The translations under genes were made by a program, and so were the position numbers. Source: Winogradskyella algicola (GTDB lineage Bacteria; Bacteroidota; Bacteroidia; Flavobacteriales; Flavobacteriaceae). From it: a DNA stretch of 64,000 nt. Each line of letters starts with the position of its first letter. The stretch's first letter is position 1. The DNA lies in contig NZ_SZQF01000001.1 in the NCBI RefSeq assembly GCF_005869935.1, positions 248,001 through 312,000 on the forward strand, given 5' to 3'. Under the pieces are notes generated by a model. The model searched no databases. It was not told where the DNA came from and saw nothing but the letters and a program-made list of their open reading frames with translations. Below are positions 53,379 through 62,945 of this stretch, in pieces.

Positions 53379-55739
53379 TTATTCGAAATCTATTTCAATT
53401 TCTCCGTCGTTAGTCTCATCATCAGTATCATCACTAAGATCTCCCTCATCTTTTGCAGTGCAATCTATATTTATTAATAATTCTGAAGGTTTTTCGAATT
53501 CAGCTTTGGAGACATTGAGTGATTCATCCGCATAACAAGCTTTCATATATAGTCCCCAAATTGGCAATGCCATAGATGCACCTTGTCCATATGTAATTGA
53601 TTTGAAATGAGCAGCTCTATCTTCTGCACCAACCCAAACTCCTGTTACTAAATTTGGAACCATTCCCATAAACCAACCATCACTCTGGTTCTGGGTGGTG
53701 CCTGTTTTACCAGCAATAGGATTGGTTAATTCATAAGGATAGCCAGTCATTATCTCTTTATACATGGCATTCCACTTATCAAAACCTTTGTGTCTAAGTC
53801 GTCTTCCTGAACCTGCTTGAGTCACCCCTTCCATGAGGTTTACAGTAACATAAGCCACTTCTTCGCTCAGAACATCTTTACTTTCTGGTGCTACTTGATA
53901 AAGTACTGTACCGTTTTTATCTTCAATACGCGTTACCATTACTGGCTTATTATAAACACCTTTATTAGCAAAAGTAGAATAAGCAGCCACCATTTCGTAC
54001 ACACTAATATCTGGTGTACCCAAAGCTATTGCTGGTACTGGCAAGATATCTTGCTCTACACCTAATTTTTTCGCCATTTCTACTACAGGTTGTGGGCCAA
54101 TTTCATTCATTAAGCGTGCGGTAATAGTATTTGTAGAACTAGCTAAAGCATCTTTTAAGGTTTGTTTACCTGAATAGTTACCATCTGAATTTTTGGTTGT
54201 CCAAGATTCTGGATTACCAAACTTATTGGCTTCGATAGTAATTGGAGTTCTTGGGAAAGAATCGCAAGGCGAAACCTGTAACTGATCTATAGCGGTAGCA
54301 TACACAAAAGGTTTAAATGTAGAACCAACTTGTCGCTTGCCTTGCTTAACCATATCGTACTTAAAATGCTTATAGTTCATACCACCAACCCAAGCCTTTA
54401 CATGGCCATTAGAAGGATCCATAGACATCATACCAGGACGTAAAAAGGACTTGTAGTATCGCATAGAATCTATTGGTTTCATAACGGTATCAACTTCACT
54501 TGGCTGGCCGTCTAACCATTTAAAAACTGTCATTTCAACAGGTTTATGAAATGAAGCTTCGATTTCTTTATCAGATTTGCCTTGGTTTTTTAAAATTCTC
54601 CAGCGTTCACCTCTTCGCATTCCTGCTTTGAGTAAATCGTTTACTTCAGATTTTGTTAATTCTAAAAATGGTGCAGTTGGATTTCTGTCTGGTGTGTTTT
54701 GGTGGTCAAACTCTGCTTGCAGTCTTGGCATGTGCAGAGCAACAGCTTCTTCGGCATGTTTCTGCATGCGTGAATCTATAGTTACGAAAACCTTTAATCC
54801 ATCACTTGTTATGTCATATTTACTTCCATCTGGCTTTCTATTGGATTCTTCTTTAACCCATTCCTTCATGAAGCTTCTTAAATACTCCCTAAAATATGTA
54901 GCAATCCCTTGATTGTGTGTTTCTGGCGTGTAGTTTAAATCTAACTCTGTGGCTTGTAATGAATCTTTAACTTCCTCTGAGATATACTCATATTTATGAA
55001 GTTGAGATAAAACCACATTACGTCTATTTTTTACACCAACTGGGTTTCTCATTGGGTTGTAAAGTGATGAGTTTTTAAACATCCCAACCAACATAGCAGA
55101 TTCTTTTAGGTCTAGATCTTTTGGCTCTTTGCCAAAATAAATCCTAGCCGCAGAACGTATTCCATCGCCATTATTTCCAAAGTCATAGATATTAAAATAT
55201 TGAGCAATGATTTCCTCTTTTGTGTATTGTCGCTCCAAACGAATAGCAATAATCCACTCTCTTACTTTTTGAAGTCCTCTTTCAATTTTATTTTTTGAAA
55301 CCTGATCTGTAAATAATTGTTTTGCTAACTGTTGCGAAATTGTACTAGCTCCACCACCGCTTCCCAACTTAAAAATGGCGCGTAACGTTCCTCGTCCATC
55401 AATACCCGAATGATCATAAAAACGTATATCTTCAGTTGCTATTAAAGCGTCAATTAAATTTTTTGATAAATCTTCATAACTGACAGGTGTACGGTTATCG
55501 TTAAAATAAAATTTACCTAAAGTAACACCATCTGAAGAAATAATTTCTGTGGCTAAATTGGTCTCAGGATTCTCTAATTTGGTGTGATCTGGCATTTCTC
55601 CCAAAAGTCCCCAAGAGGCAAAAAGAAACAATAGCACTACAGCTAGTAATCCTCCTGTAAAGAGCATCCAAAACCATCTTACATACTTTGAAAAATCTAC
55701 TGTCGCTGCTTTAGATTTTGATGTTTTCTTTTTTGCCAT
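53379..55739 (-). CDS. Bifunctional penicillin-binding protein 1A (transglycosylase and transpeptidase)
   Basis: 786 residues. An N-terminal TM helix (about 22-46) precedes a GT51 transglycosylase (ATEDIRFYDHSGIDGRGT, GGGASTISQQLAKQLF with its catalytic Glu) and a transpeptidase domain with STFK (about residue 473), SSTNT and KTGTTQN (about residue 680). The C-terminus is an acidic tail (DLSDDTDDETNDGEIE). It makes and cross-links peptidoglycan. It is five bases downstream of gldH and co-directional, the conserved ricT-gldH-PBP order of Flavobacteriia. Confidence 0.95.
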   Translation of the reverse strand: MAKKKTSKSKAATVDFSKYVRWFWMLFTGGLLAVVLLFLFASWGLLGEMPDHTKLENPETNLATEIISSDGVTLGKFYFNDNRTPVSYEDLSKNLIDALIATEDIRFYDHSGIDGRGTLRAIFKLGSGGGASTISQQLAKQLFTDQVSKNKIERGLQKVREWIIAIRLERQYTKEEIIAQYFNIYDFGNNGDGIRSAARIYFGKEPKDLDLKESAMLVGMFKNSSLYNPMRNPVGVKNRRNVVLSQLHKYEYISEEVKDSLQATELDLNYTPETHNQGIATYFREYLRSFMKEWVKEESNRKPDGSKYDITSDGLKVFVTIDSRMQKHAEEAVALHMPRLQAEFDHQNTPDRNPTAPFLELTKSEVNDLLKAGMRRGERWRILKNQGKSDKEIEASFHKPVEMTVFKWLDGQPSEVDTVMKPIDSMRYYKSFLRPGMMSMDPSNGHVKAWVGGMNYKHFKYDMVKQGKRQVGSTFKPFVYATAIDQLQVSPCDSFPRTPITIEANKFGNPESWTTKNSDGNYSGKQTLKDALASSTNTITARLMNEIGPQPVVEMAKKLGVEQDILPVPAIALGTPDISVYEMVAAYSTFANKGVYNKPVMVTRIEDKNGTVLYQVAPESKDVLSEEVAYVTVNLMEGVTQAGSGRRLRHKGFDKWNAMYKEIMTGYPYELTNPIAGKTGTTQNQSDGWFMGMVPNLVTGVWVGAEDRAAHFKSITYGQGASMALPIWGLYMKACYADESLNVSKAEFEKPSELLINIDCTAKDEGDLSDDTDDETNDGEIEIDFE

Positions 55740-55744
55740 AATCT

Positions 55745-56248
55745 TTATTTTTGAGCCTGTTCTACCCTAAAACCAATATCTGTAATGCCTTCTAAATTTT
55801 CAACTCCGTTAACTTCTCCATTTTTTCGCATAGCGTGTTGGATATTTACATTGTAATCCCCTTTTTCAGTAAACTTAAAAGGAGCTTTATATCCTCTATA
55901 CCATAGCTTGTTTTCTTTAATATCTGTAAATCCTGAACCTAAAAGTTCTCCATTAGGCGCAGCCATTTTGTATTCTAAAGTATCCGTTACTGCTCTACCG
56001 TTTGGATAATTTAGCTCTACGATGAGAAATAAATTACTGAATACATAATCGTTATTATTTCTAAGATTGACGTAAAGATTATAATTATTGGTAGTGTCTG
56101 GTGCTTTAAAATTAAAGGTTGCTACAGAATCTTTATGCCATTTATTTGGAACAGATTTATACTCATCGAACACTGCGTTAGAATCGCAACTTGCTGCCAA
56201 AAACAAACTTACAAGTGCTAGTAACAACCTATTAGTTCTTCTTTGCAT
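55745..56248 (-). CDS. gldH: Gliding motility lipoprotein GldH
   Basis: 167 residues. A lipoprotein signal peptide with lipobox LAASC (C21) is followed by the GldH domain (FDEYKSVPNKWHKDSVATF; NYNLYVNLRNNNDYVFSNLF; GSGFTDIKENKLWYRG). GldH is one of the lipoproteins required for gliding in Flavobacteria. Its start overlaps the end of ricT by 17 bases, so it is translationally coupled to it. A T9SS and gliding apparatus in this organism agrees with the T9SS tails on two peptidases nearby. Confidence 0.96.
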   Translation of the reverse strand: MQRRTNRLLLALVSLFLAASCDSNAVFDEYKSVPNKWHKDSVATFNFKAPDTTNNYNLYVNLRNNNDYVFSNLFLIVELNYPNGRAVTDTLEYKMAAPNGELLGSGFTDIKENKLWYRGYKAPFKFTEKGDYNVNIQHAMRKNGEVNGVENLEGITDIGFRVEQAQK

Positions 56249-57416
56249 TTTGTTTTTGATTGCGGTTTCTATTACGATTTTTGTTTCTGTTCCTATTCTT
56301 ATTACGTTTCTTTTTCGATTTTGGATTATCGAAGCGTGTTAAACTGTCTTGACCTACAACGTTTTCAAATTCTGTTTTAGTGTCTTGTAAGTGTTCTGCT
56401 GCATATTCTTCAAGACTTGGAACTTTTTCCTTTTTCTTATTTTTTGCAATTATTTCATTGGCTTGTTCGGTAGTAATAACGTGCCAGTTCATCCATTCGC
56501 CTTCATAGGCATACCACATAAGGCCTTTAAAAATGTCTGTCTTCTGACAAACTGCAGTTCCTTTTTCGGTATATAACTTTGTATCGTTTTTAGGAAAAGA
56601 CTTCAGAGCATCTAAATAGGCATCTAGCTCATAATTAAGACAGCATTTAAGCTTACCACATTGTCCAGCTAATTTTAATGGGTTTAAGGATAGTTGTTGA
56701 TATCTGGCAGCTGAAGTACTTACGGATCTAAAATCTGTTAACCAGGTAGAGCAACACAATTCTCTTCCACAAGAACCAATGCCTCCAAGTCTTGCTGCCT
56801 CTTGTCTAAAGCCAACCTGACGCATCTCAATCCTTGTTTTAAACTCTCTGGCAAAAACCTTGATTAGCTCTCTAAAATCTACGCGTTCTTCTGCAGTATA
56901 GTAAAACGTGGCCTTACTACCATCTCCTTGATATTCGATATCAGAGATTTTCATTTTAAGATTAAGGTCTATAGCAAACTGACGTGCTTTAACCTTCATT
57001 GGTTCTTCCTTATCTCTAGAGCTCGACCAAATATCGATGTCTTTTTGTGATGCTTTACGGTAAATTTTTAAGACATTTTCTGGGTCGTCAATGTCAATTT
57101 TTTTGCGTTTCATCTGAACACGCACCAATTCACCGGTTAAGGTTACCATACCAACATCGTGACCAGATTTTGCTTGGGTAGCAACAATGTCTCCAATGCT
57201 CAGGGTAAGATTTTCTGTGTTTTTATAGTATTGTTTTCTGCCGTTTTTAAAACGAACCTCAACACCTATAAAAGGTTCTTGTCCGTTTGGAAGCGACATA
57301 TTAGCCAACCAGTCAAAAACTGTGAGTTTATTGCAGCTATCTGTGCCACAAGTCCCATTGTTTTTACATCCTTTTGGCTGACCATCTTTACCAGTTGCAC
57401 AACTGTTACAAGCCAT
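56232..57416 (-). CDS. ricT: PSP1/RicT family regulatory protein
   Basis: 394 residues. The N-terminal half has the PSP1 domain with conserved cysteines (IGSCGRELCCSTWL and AGQCGKLKCCLNYEL), matching RicT of B. subtilis, part of a Fe-S-bearing complex that affects RNA processing and competence. The Cys-rich N-terminus (MACNSCATGKDGQPKGC) and basic tail (about 375-394, RNKNRNRNRNQK) are extra features. It is the first gene before gldH, a conserved Flavobacterial neighbour whose link to gliding is unexplained. Confidence 0.92.
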   Translation of the reverse strand: MACNSCATGKDGQPKGCKNNGTCGTDSCNKLTVFDWLANMSLPNGQEPFIGVEVRFKNGRKQYYKNTENLTLSIGDIVATQAKSGHDVGMVTLTGELVRVQMKRKKIDIDDPENVLKIYRKASQKDIDIWSSSRDKEEPMKVKARQFAIDLNLKMKISDIEYQGDGSKATFYYTAEERVDFRELIKVFAREFKTRIEMRQVGFRQEAARLGGIGSCGRELCCSTWLTDFRSVSTSAARYQQLSLNPLKLAGQCGKLKCCLNYELDAYLDALKSFPKNDTKLYTEKGTAVCQKTDIFKGLMWYAYEGEWMNWHVITTEQANEIIAKNKKKEKVPSLEEYAAEHLQDTKTEFENVVGQDSLTRFDNPKSKKKRNKNRNRNKNRNRNRNQKQNAKKN

Positions 57417-57621
57417 ATAGAATTATATATATTGAATCTAGACTATCTAAAGTCTAAATAAAGGATTCATAAAATTATTAAAGAGTAAAGATACTATTAT
57501 TTCTTTAGTTAACTATAGCTAGTATTTAGAAGTGGGAAACTCTTTTTTAGAATTACCTTTCAAACCATGCTCACATTTTTTTATCCTTCCGATATGGTTA
57601 TAAACCAACACTTAAAAAATC

Positions 57622-59019
57622 ATGAAAGCAAAAATTACTTTACTAGCTATTATTATAGTCTTTAACCTAAATTATTCTCAAAATGCACCTTCTGAAGTCT
57701 TCGGAGGAGAATTCGTTAGAACTACACAAAATTCACAATGCTTAACTTCTGAGCAACGTAATGCTATCTATAAAGAATTAAACGAAAATATTGCATTATT
57801 AAAGCGTAATAACAACTTAGCGTTTTCTAATTCTAGTAGAGGAAACCACCCTCTTTTTATATGGCCTGTACAGAAGGCATCAAATGTAGACTATAGCTCT
57901 ATTTGGGGAATTTCCAATTATGTTGACCACAATCCTAATACACCAAACCAGCTTACGGACTACGATTGCGGAACAAAAACTTACGACACTACAAACGGTT
58001 ATAATCATCAAGGTGTCGATGTTTTTTCTTGGCCTTTTTCATGGTATGCTATGGATAATGACCAAGCAGAGATAATTGCTGCCGCACCAGGACAAATAAT
58101 TGCTAAAAGCGATGGAAATTTTGACCGTAGTTGTGATTTTAATACGACAACTCCATGGAATGCGGTGTATATTCAACATAGTGATGGAAGTATTGCTTGG
58201 TATGGTCATTTAAAAAATGGCTATTTGACCACTAAGAATATTGGTGATATGGTAGCAGAAGGTGAATTTTTGGGCATTATGGGAAGCTCTGGTGTTTCAA
58301 CAGGTCCTCATTTACATTTTGAAGTACATACCGATAATACTTATAATCAATTAATAGATCCTTATACTGGTACTTGTAATACAATGAATATGGACTCTTG
58401 GTGGCAATCTCAAAAACCATATTTAAATCCTGCGGTAAATGCAGCACTTACCCATACAGCAGATCCCGTTTTTAATACATGTCCGACTACTGAAAACCCT
58501 AACTTAAGCGATCAGTTTAATCTGAATGAGCAGGTTTTCTTTACTGTTTTTCTAAAAGATCAGGAACCTGGCACATCATTAAATCTTAGAATCATAAAGC
58601 CAGATAATACTGATTTATTTAATTGGAATTTTGATTTAACAGACTATTATCAATTATCATGGTGGAGATGGAACGCTTTTCCAAACATTGAAGGGGAATG
58701 GAAATGGGAAGTCTCTTATTTGGGAGAAACAACAACACATACTTTTAATGTTGGAACTCTAAGTGTTGACGAAGCAAATTTAGAAAACACCTCCATTTTT
58801 CCGAATCCTTTTAAGGATATTGTAGACATTAATTCTACTGTTAAAATTGAAGAGCTGAAAATTGTAGATGTCTCAGGGAAGTCTGTTTTAAGTCTAAAAG
58901 AAAATAATTCTGAAGGTATAAAATACGTTAACTTATCGCATTTGTCTAACGGATTGTATTTTGTGACACTTTATGGTATACAAAATGAGCAGAAAACTAT
59001 TAAACTCATAAAGAAATAA
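57622..59019 (+). CDS. Secreted M23 family metallopeptidase with T9SS sorting tail
   Basis: 465 residues. Signal peptide (MKAKITLLAIIIVFNLNYSQ), then a peptidase M23 (LytM-type) domain with zinc ligands in HQGVD (about 129) and HLHFEVH (about 230) and the GQIIAKSDG beta-hairpin. A middle domain follows (about 285-385), then a T9SS tail (about 390-465, ENTSIFPNPFKDIVDI ... GLYFVTLYG). Some M23 enzymes cut peptidoglycan, but a T9SS-exported one more likely acts on other bacteria or elastin-like substrates. Confidence 0.93.
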   Translation: MKAKITLLAIIIVFNLNYSQNAPSEVFGGEFVRTTQNSQCLTSEQRNAIYKELNENIALLKRNNNLAFSNSSRGNHPLFIWPVQKASNVDYSSIWGISNYVDHNPNTPNQLTDYDCGTKTYDTTNGYNHQGVDVFSWPFSWYAMDNDQAEIIAAAPGQIIAKSDGNFDRSCDFNTTTPWNAVYIQHSDGSIAWYGHLKNGYLTTKNIGDMVAEGEFLGIMGSSGVSTGPHLHFEVHTDNTYNQLIDPYTGTCNTMNMDSWWQSQKPYLNPAVNAALTHTADPVFNTCPTTENPNLSDQFNLNEQVFFTVFLKDQEPGTSLNLRIIKPDNTDLFNWNFDLTDYYQLSWWRWNAFPNIEGEWKWEVSYLGETTTHTFNVGTLSVDEANLENTSIFPNPFKDIVDINSTVKIEELKIVDVSGKSVLSLKENNSEGIKYVNLSHLSNGLYFVTLYGIQNEQKTIKLIKK

Positions 59020-59037
59020 GTAAAATATTATAAATTG

Positions 59038-59075
59038 AAAAAGTGCTTCAATAATAAAACTGAAGCACTTTTTTT
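59038..59075. terminator. Bidirectional terminator after the M23 gene
   Basis: A 13-bp perfect stem (AAAAAGTGCTTCA with its complement, 10-base loop) has A and T runs on the two sides. It separates the M23 gene from the convergent ferredoxin operon. Confidence 0.92.
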
Positions 59076-59304
59076 AAATATCTTTCACCGTAATAATATT
59101 TACTGGACAAGCTTTTGAAGCATTTTGACACGACTCTAAAATCTCATAATCTTTTGACTTTAGCGTGAAAAAGCCTTTTTTTTCTTCAGCATGTAACAAC
59201 ACTGATTTTCCATCTTTTTTAGACATCTGAAATTGTTGTGGAGCCAATTCTACGCAATAATTACAACCAATACATTTATTACGTTGTAAGGTGATAATAA
59301 CCAT
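59074..59304 (-). CDS. Small 4Fe-4S ferredoxin, last gene of the tRNA-modification operon
   Basis: 76 residues. One 4Fe-4S site is seen: C11, C14, C17 (CIGCNYC) and C66 (ACPVNI), with an extra C59. It is a single-cluster low-potential ferredoxin. The start overlaps the U32 stop by one base. It may feed electrons to the U32, radical SAM or TrhO-type enzyme of the same operon. No dedicated reductase is nearby. Confidence 0.92.
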   Translation of the reverse strand: MVIITLQRNKCIGCNYCVELAPQQFQMSKKDGKSVLLHAEEKKGFFTLKSKDYEILESCQNASKACPVNIITVKDI

Positions 59305-60548
59305 TAGACCTCAACTTTATTTTCTACAATTTTGTAGAGCTTGTCCGATGGTCTTACCCTAAAATCCAATGGAATGGTTATGGCATCTCCTTTAGTACCT
59401 TTTTCTTGTTGTTTGTCATTGACCAGCATTTCTTTCAACTTAAATTCTTTAGCTCCTGTTGTAGGCCCTGTAATTAAAATGGTATCACCAAGGGAAACAT
59501 CGTAAGCCTCAATCTTAAACTCTCCAATTTTAGCCTTAGGAAAATAATGCACACCTTTACCTATATAAACTTTCTTTTGGGTAGCGTGACTGCCAGAACC
59601 TTTGCTCCACTCTCCTAACTTCTGTCCTAAGTAATAACCACTCCAAAATCCTCTGTTATATACTTTTTCTAAATCTTGCATCCAAGAAATAACTTGTTCT
59701 TTAGAATACGTTCCATTTTCTAAACTATCTATGGCTTCTCTATAGCATTTAATTACTTTAGCTACATATTCTGGCGCTCTACCTCTTCCTTCAATTTTTA
59801 AAACCTTAATACCTGCATCTGCCACTTGATCTAAAAAGTCTATGGTACATAAATCTTTTGGTGACATTATATACTCATTATCAAGTTCCATTTCTATACC
59901 TGTTTCCTGATCTATAACCGTATACTTTTTTCTACAATTTTGCTTGCAAGCACCTCTATTAGCAGAAGAATTATAAGCATGTAAACTCATATAACATTTA
60001 CCAGAAACTGCCATGCAAAGTGCTCCATGACCAAAAATTTCTATCTCTACCAATCTACCTGAAGGACCTTTGATTTGTTCTTTCTCTATTTGCTCTGTAA
60101 TGTGGTTTACTTGGCGTAAACTTAACTCTCTGCTCAAAACCATAGTGTCAGCAAACATGGCATAGAACTTTACAGTTTCTAGATTGGTGATGTTTATTTG
60201 AGTTGAGATATGCACCTCCACATCAAACTCTCTCGCTATGGCAATGACTGCCTGGTCCATAGCTATAACTGCCGTGATATCTGCTTCTTTTGCTCGTTTT
60301 ACCAAAGTTTTTACGATAGATAAATCATGATCGTATATAATGGTGTTTAGCGTTAAATAGGTTCTTACATTTTTGGCCTTACAACGTTGAGCAATTTCTT
60401 CCAAATCGTCTAATGTAAAATTTATCGATGCTCTGGCACGCATATTTAGCTGCTCTACCCCAAAATATATAGAGTCTGCTCCATTATCTAACGCTGCCTG
60501 AAGGGATTCAAAATTTCCTGCAGGCGCCATAAGTTCTATCTTTTGCAT
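59304..60548 (-). CDS. trhP: U32 family tRNA hydroxylase-like protein (TrhP/YegQ type)
   Basis: 414 residues. It has the U32 core with IELMAPAGNFESLQAALDNG at the start and the four cluster cysteines C178 (GHGALCMA), C185 (SGKC), C201 and C205 (GACKQNC). YegQ/TrhP uses prephenate to hydroxylate U34 of several tRNAs. RlhA and UbiU/V are the alternative family members, but length and Cys layout fit TrhP best. It is 17 bases downstream of the radical SAM gene, and trhO is in the same operon, so a tRNA role is likely. Confidence 0.85.
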   Translation of the reverse strand: MQKIELMAPAGNFESLQAALDNGADSIYFGVEQLNMRARASINFTLDDLEEIAQRCKAKNVRTYLTLNTIIYDHDLSIVKTLVKRAKEADITAVIAMDQAVIAIAREFDVEVHISTQINITNLETVKFYAMFADTMVLSRELSLRQVNHITEQIEKEQIKGPSGRLVEIEIFGHGALCMAVSGKCYMSLHAYNSSANRGACKQNCRKKYTVIDQETGIEMELDNEYIMSPKDLCTIDFLDQVADAGIKVLKIEGRGRAPEYVAKVIKCYREAIDSLENGTYSKEQVISWMQDLEKVYNRGFWSGYYLGQKLGEWSKGSGSHATQKKVYIGKGVHYFPKAKIGEFKIEAYDVSLGDTILITGPTTGAKEFKLKEMLVNDKQQEKGTKGDAITIPLDFRVRPSDKLYKIVENKVEV

Positions 60549-60565
60549 CTTTTTGTGCTTTATTC

Positions 60566-61570
60566 TTAATTAAATTCTATCTCGTAATTGAGTTTATTGG
60601 ATAGTGATCTAAGCTTGGATTTAGTTTTGAAAACATTAGATAACAATAATTTACTCCATCCTATTTTCTTAGAAAAATCATTAAAAGACTCTTCTCTCCA
60701 ATTAAAACCTTCTTTCCAAAATTTATTTGGTGATATATAACAAAAAGTATAATCGAAAACAAAACTAGAGTCGTTTTCTCCTTTTAATACAGATAAACTA
60801 TCTGGTGCCATTAAAGTAATATGATGACTAGAGCACTGTTGCCTCACATTTTTTATAAGGTCTAAATAATCATCTTCTAAAGAAGAAACATCAAAGTCAT
60901 TATACTCAGTATTTCCTATCTTTTGAATTGGTCTTAATTGAAGAATATCAAAACTTTCACCATTAAAATACTTAAAGAAATCCTTGAGTTCGTAAAAGTT
61001 ATCTTTATTAAAGGTATAGTTTATTCTTACCTTAAAATCATAGGTTTTTTTAAGCGCAACAAAGGCATTTAAAGCATTCTGAAATTTTTCGTAACTGGCT
61101 TTTTTCATGAAGCTTTCATAACTCTCTTTGGTCACTCCATGAAGCGAAATTGTAAACTCATCAAGTCCTGCTTTTAAAAGCGGCTCAATGTTTTCTTTAG
61201 TTAGTAAGTTTGCGTTTGTAGTTATAGAAATATATGGTACTTTATATTGTTTTCCTAATTCTACAATTCTTACTAAATTTTTATATAATGTTGGCTCGGT
61301 ACCACAGCCTATTTGCAGTTTTAAAGCACGATTAAAAATCGTTTTTGCAACCTGTTCTAAATCGTCTTCTTTAAACTGTCCTTTAAGTGTTTTTACATAA
61401 TCTGCATCTGTGAAATAACACATTTTGCAGCGTAAGTTACAAGCTAATACAGGATCTAAATTCACCGCTAAATAGCGCTTGTTGAATTTATGTAGCAGAT
61501 AAAGCCCTAGAAACTTAATTCTATGGCTTTTTATTTTTCTGTTGAGCTGTAATAGCTTATAAATATTCAT
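60566..61570 (-). CDS. Radical SAM protein of unknown function in the trhO-trhP operon
   Basis: 334 residues. N-terminal radical SAM core with CNLRCKMC (C44, C48, C51; CX3CX2C). A GCGTEPTLYKNLVRIVE segment and the TISLHGVTKESYE strand are typical of the Elp3/MoaA-like TIM fold. No SPASM Cys cluster is seen at the C-terminus. It starts directly at the trhO stop (no gap), so it is translationally coupled to it. A tRNA or cofactor modification is likely but not identified. Confidence 0.88.
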   Translation of the reverse strand: MNIYKLLQLNRKIKSHRIKFLGLYLLHKFNKRYLAVNLDPVLACNLRCKMCYFTDADYVKTLKGQFKEDDLEQVAKTIFNRALKLQIGCGTEPTLYKNLVRIVELGKQYKVPYISITTNANLLTKENIEPLLKAGLDEFTISLHGVTKESYESFMKKASYEKFQNALNAFVALKKTYDFKVRINYTFNKDNFYELKDFFKYFNGESFDILQLRPIQKIGNTEYNDFDVSSLEDDYLDLIKNVRQQCSSHHITLMAPDSLSVLKGENDSSFVFDYTFCYISPNKFWKEGFNWREESFNDFSKKIGWSKLLLSNVFKTKSKLRSLSNKLNYEIEFN

Positions 61571-62644
61571 TTATTTAGCGGTATTACTTTGTGCTTCAAA
61601 AATGTTTCGCAAATCCTTTTTGTATGGTAAGTGATCTGCTCTACCCTTTTTAAATATATCATTGCTGTTACCCTGTCCTTTACGTAATGCTTTTTGTTCT
61701 TCGTAAGGCAGTTTTATGATTTCCTGGCAATGTGAAGAACAACAGTTGTCCATTTTTTCCTTACACTCATCACATTGAATAAATAATAAATGACAAGCTT
61801 CATTTACACAATTAGTATGTGTGTCTGCTGGTTTTCCACATTGGTGGCAGCTAGCAATAACATCATCACTAATACGTTCTGAGCGTCTTTGATCGAACAC
61901 AAAGTTTTTGCCTATAAACTTGTTTTCTAAACCTTCAGATTCTACCTGACGTGTATAATTTATAATACCTCCTTCTAGCTGAAACACATTTTTAAATCCC
62001 TTGTGTTTGTAATAAGCACTGGCTTTTTCGCAACGAATTCCACCCGTACAATACATCACTACCTTTTTATCTTCCTTGTGCTCTCTTAAATCTTCTTCTA
62101 TAAGATCTAACGACTCTCTAAAGGTGTCCACATCTGGTGTAATGGCATTTTTAAAATGTCCTATCTCGCTCTCATAATGATTTCGCATATCCACTAAAAC
62201 CGTGTCTGGATCTTCAATAAGCGCATTAAACTGTTCGGCATCTACATGAACACCTTTGTTAGTTACATCAAACGTATCGTCGTTAAGACCGTCGGCTACA
62301 ATTTTATGACGCACTTTTACTTTTAATTTCAAAAAAGCAAAATTGTCATGCTCTATGGCAATGTTTAACCTTACATTTTCTAAAAACGTAATGGTGTCTA
62401 AATGGTTTTTGAAAGCTTCAAAATTTTCTGCCGGAACAGATAGTTGGGCATTAATACCTTCGTGGGCTACATAGATTCTACCCAAGACATCCAAAGCGTC
62501 CCATGCCAAAAACATGTGGTTTCTAAATATCTGTGTATTGCCAATTTTGGCGTACTTGTAGAAAGAGATCGTTAAGCGTTCTTCTCCTGCTTTTTCGATA
62601 AGGTCTGCTCTTTCTTTAGCACTTAAGTTATTGTACAGTTGCAT
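61571..62644 (-). CDS. trhO: Oxygen-dependent tRNA uridine(34) hydroxylase TrhO (YceA family)
   Basis: 357 residues. An N-terminal UPF0176 domain (about 22-120), a rhodanese domain with the active-site loop CTGGIRC (C199 to C205) and a Cys-rich C-terminal tail (CHQCGKPADTHTNC; CDECKEKMDNCC) match TrhO, which uses O2 to make 5-hydroxyuridine at tRNA position 34. It is the first gene of a tight four-gene operon with the radical SAM, U32 and ferredoxin genes. Confidence 0.94.
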   Translation of the reverse strand: MQLYNNLSAKERADLIEKAGEERLTISFYKYAKIGNTQIFRNHMFLAWDALDVLGRIYVAHEGINAQLSVPAENFEAFKNHLDTITFLENVRLNIAIEHDNFAFLKLKVKVRHKIVADGLNDDTFDVTNKGVHVDAEQFNALIEDPDTVLVDMRNHYESEIGHFKNAITPDVDTFRESLDLIEEDLREHKEDKKVVMYCTGGIRCEKASAYYKHKGFKNVFQLEGGIINYTRQVESEGLENKFIGKNFVFDQRRSERISDDVIASCHQCGKPADTHTNCVNEACHLLFIQCDECKEKMDNCCSSHCQEIIKLPYEEQKALRKGQGNSNDIFKKGRADHLPYKKDLRNIFEAQSNTAK

Positions 62645-62742
62645 GCTATACTAATTTTAAGGTTAAAGAATTATAAAGTACATCGTCGCTAAATCTATGA
62701 TGTATCTGGGCACAAAGGTATTATTTTTAGACAACTAGCATA

Positions 62743-62775
62743 AAAAAGCACCTTGAATTTATCAAGATGCTTTTT
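62743..62775 (-). terminator. Hairpin terminator in the recA-upstream gap
   Basis: Arms AAAAAGCAcCTTGA and TCAAGaTGCTTTTT with loop ATTTA. It is A-rich on the left and T-rich on the right. No protein gene ends at it on either strand, so it must terminate an unannotated transcript or act as insulation. Confidence 0.7.
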
Positions 62776-62945
62776 AACTAACCACTAACTTAAAACTTTT
62801 CTGAAAAAGTAAATCTATCTTAGGCACTCAGCTACTGGCAAAACCAGTAGCCTCATTACCTATACCTTATTATAGAAAATTAAAGAACTATTCAGCCTAT
62901 CCCTAACTTTTAACTTAAGATATTCATAGCAATTATTTCCTTTTT
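62743..62945 (-). ncRNA. Candidate small RNA gene upstream of recA, - strand
   Basis: On the - strand, a 13-bp near-perfect terminator hairpin (62743-62755 with 62762-62774, followed by a T-run) has no upstream protein gene. Going back upstream it is preceded by a stem-loop TCAG between ACTTTT and AAAAGT (about 62798), an 8-bp hairpin GCTACTGG / CCAGTAGC (62831-62851) and CTATA / TATAG. Further upstream, CAACC (62974-62978) and CATCT (62954-62958) 15 bases apart resemble an ECF-type promoter. Together these outline a transcript of about 200 bases. The 5' end is an estimate. Confidence 0.4.
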
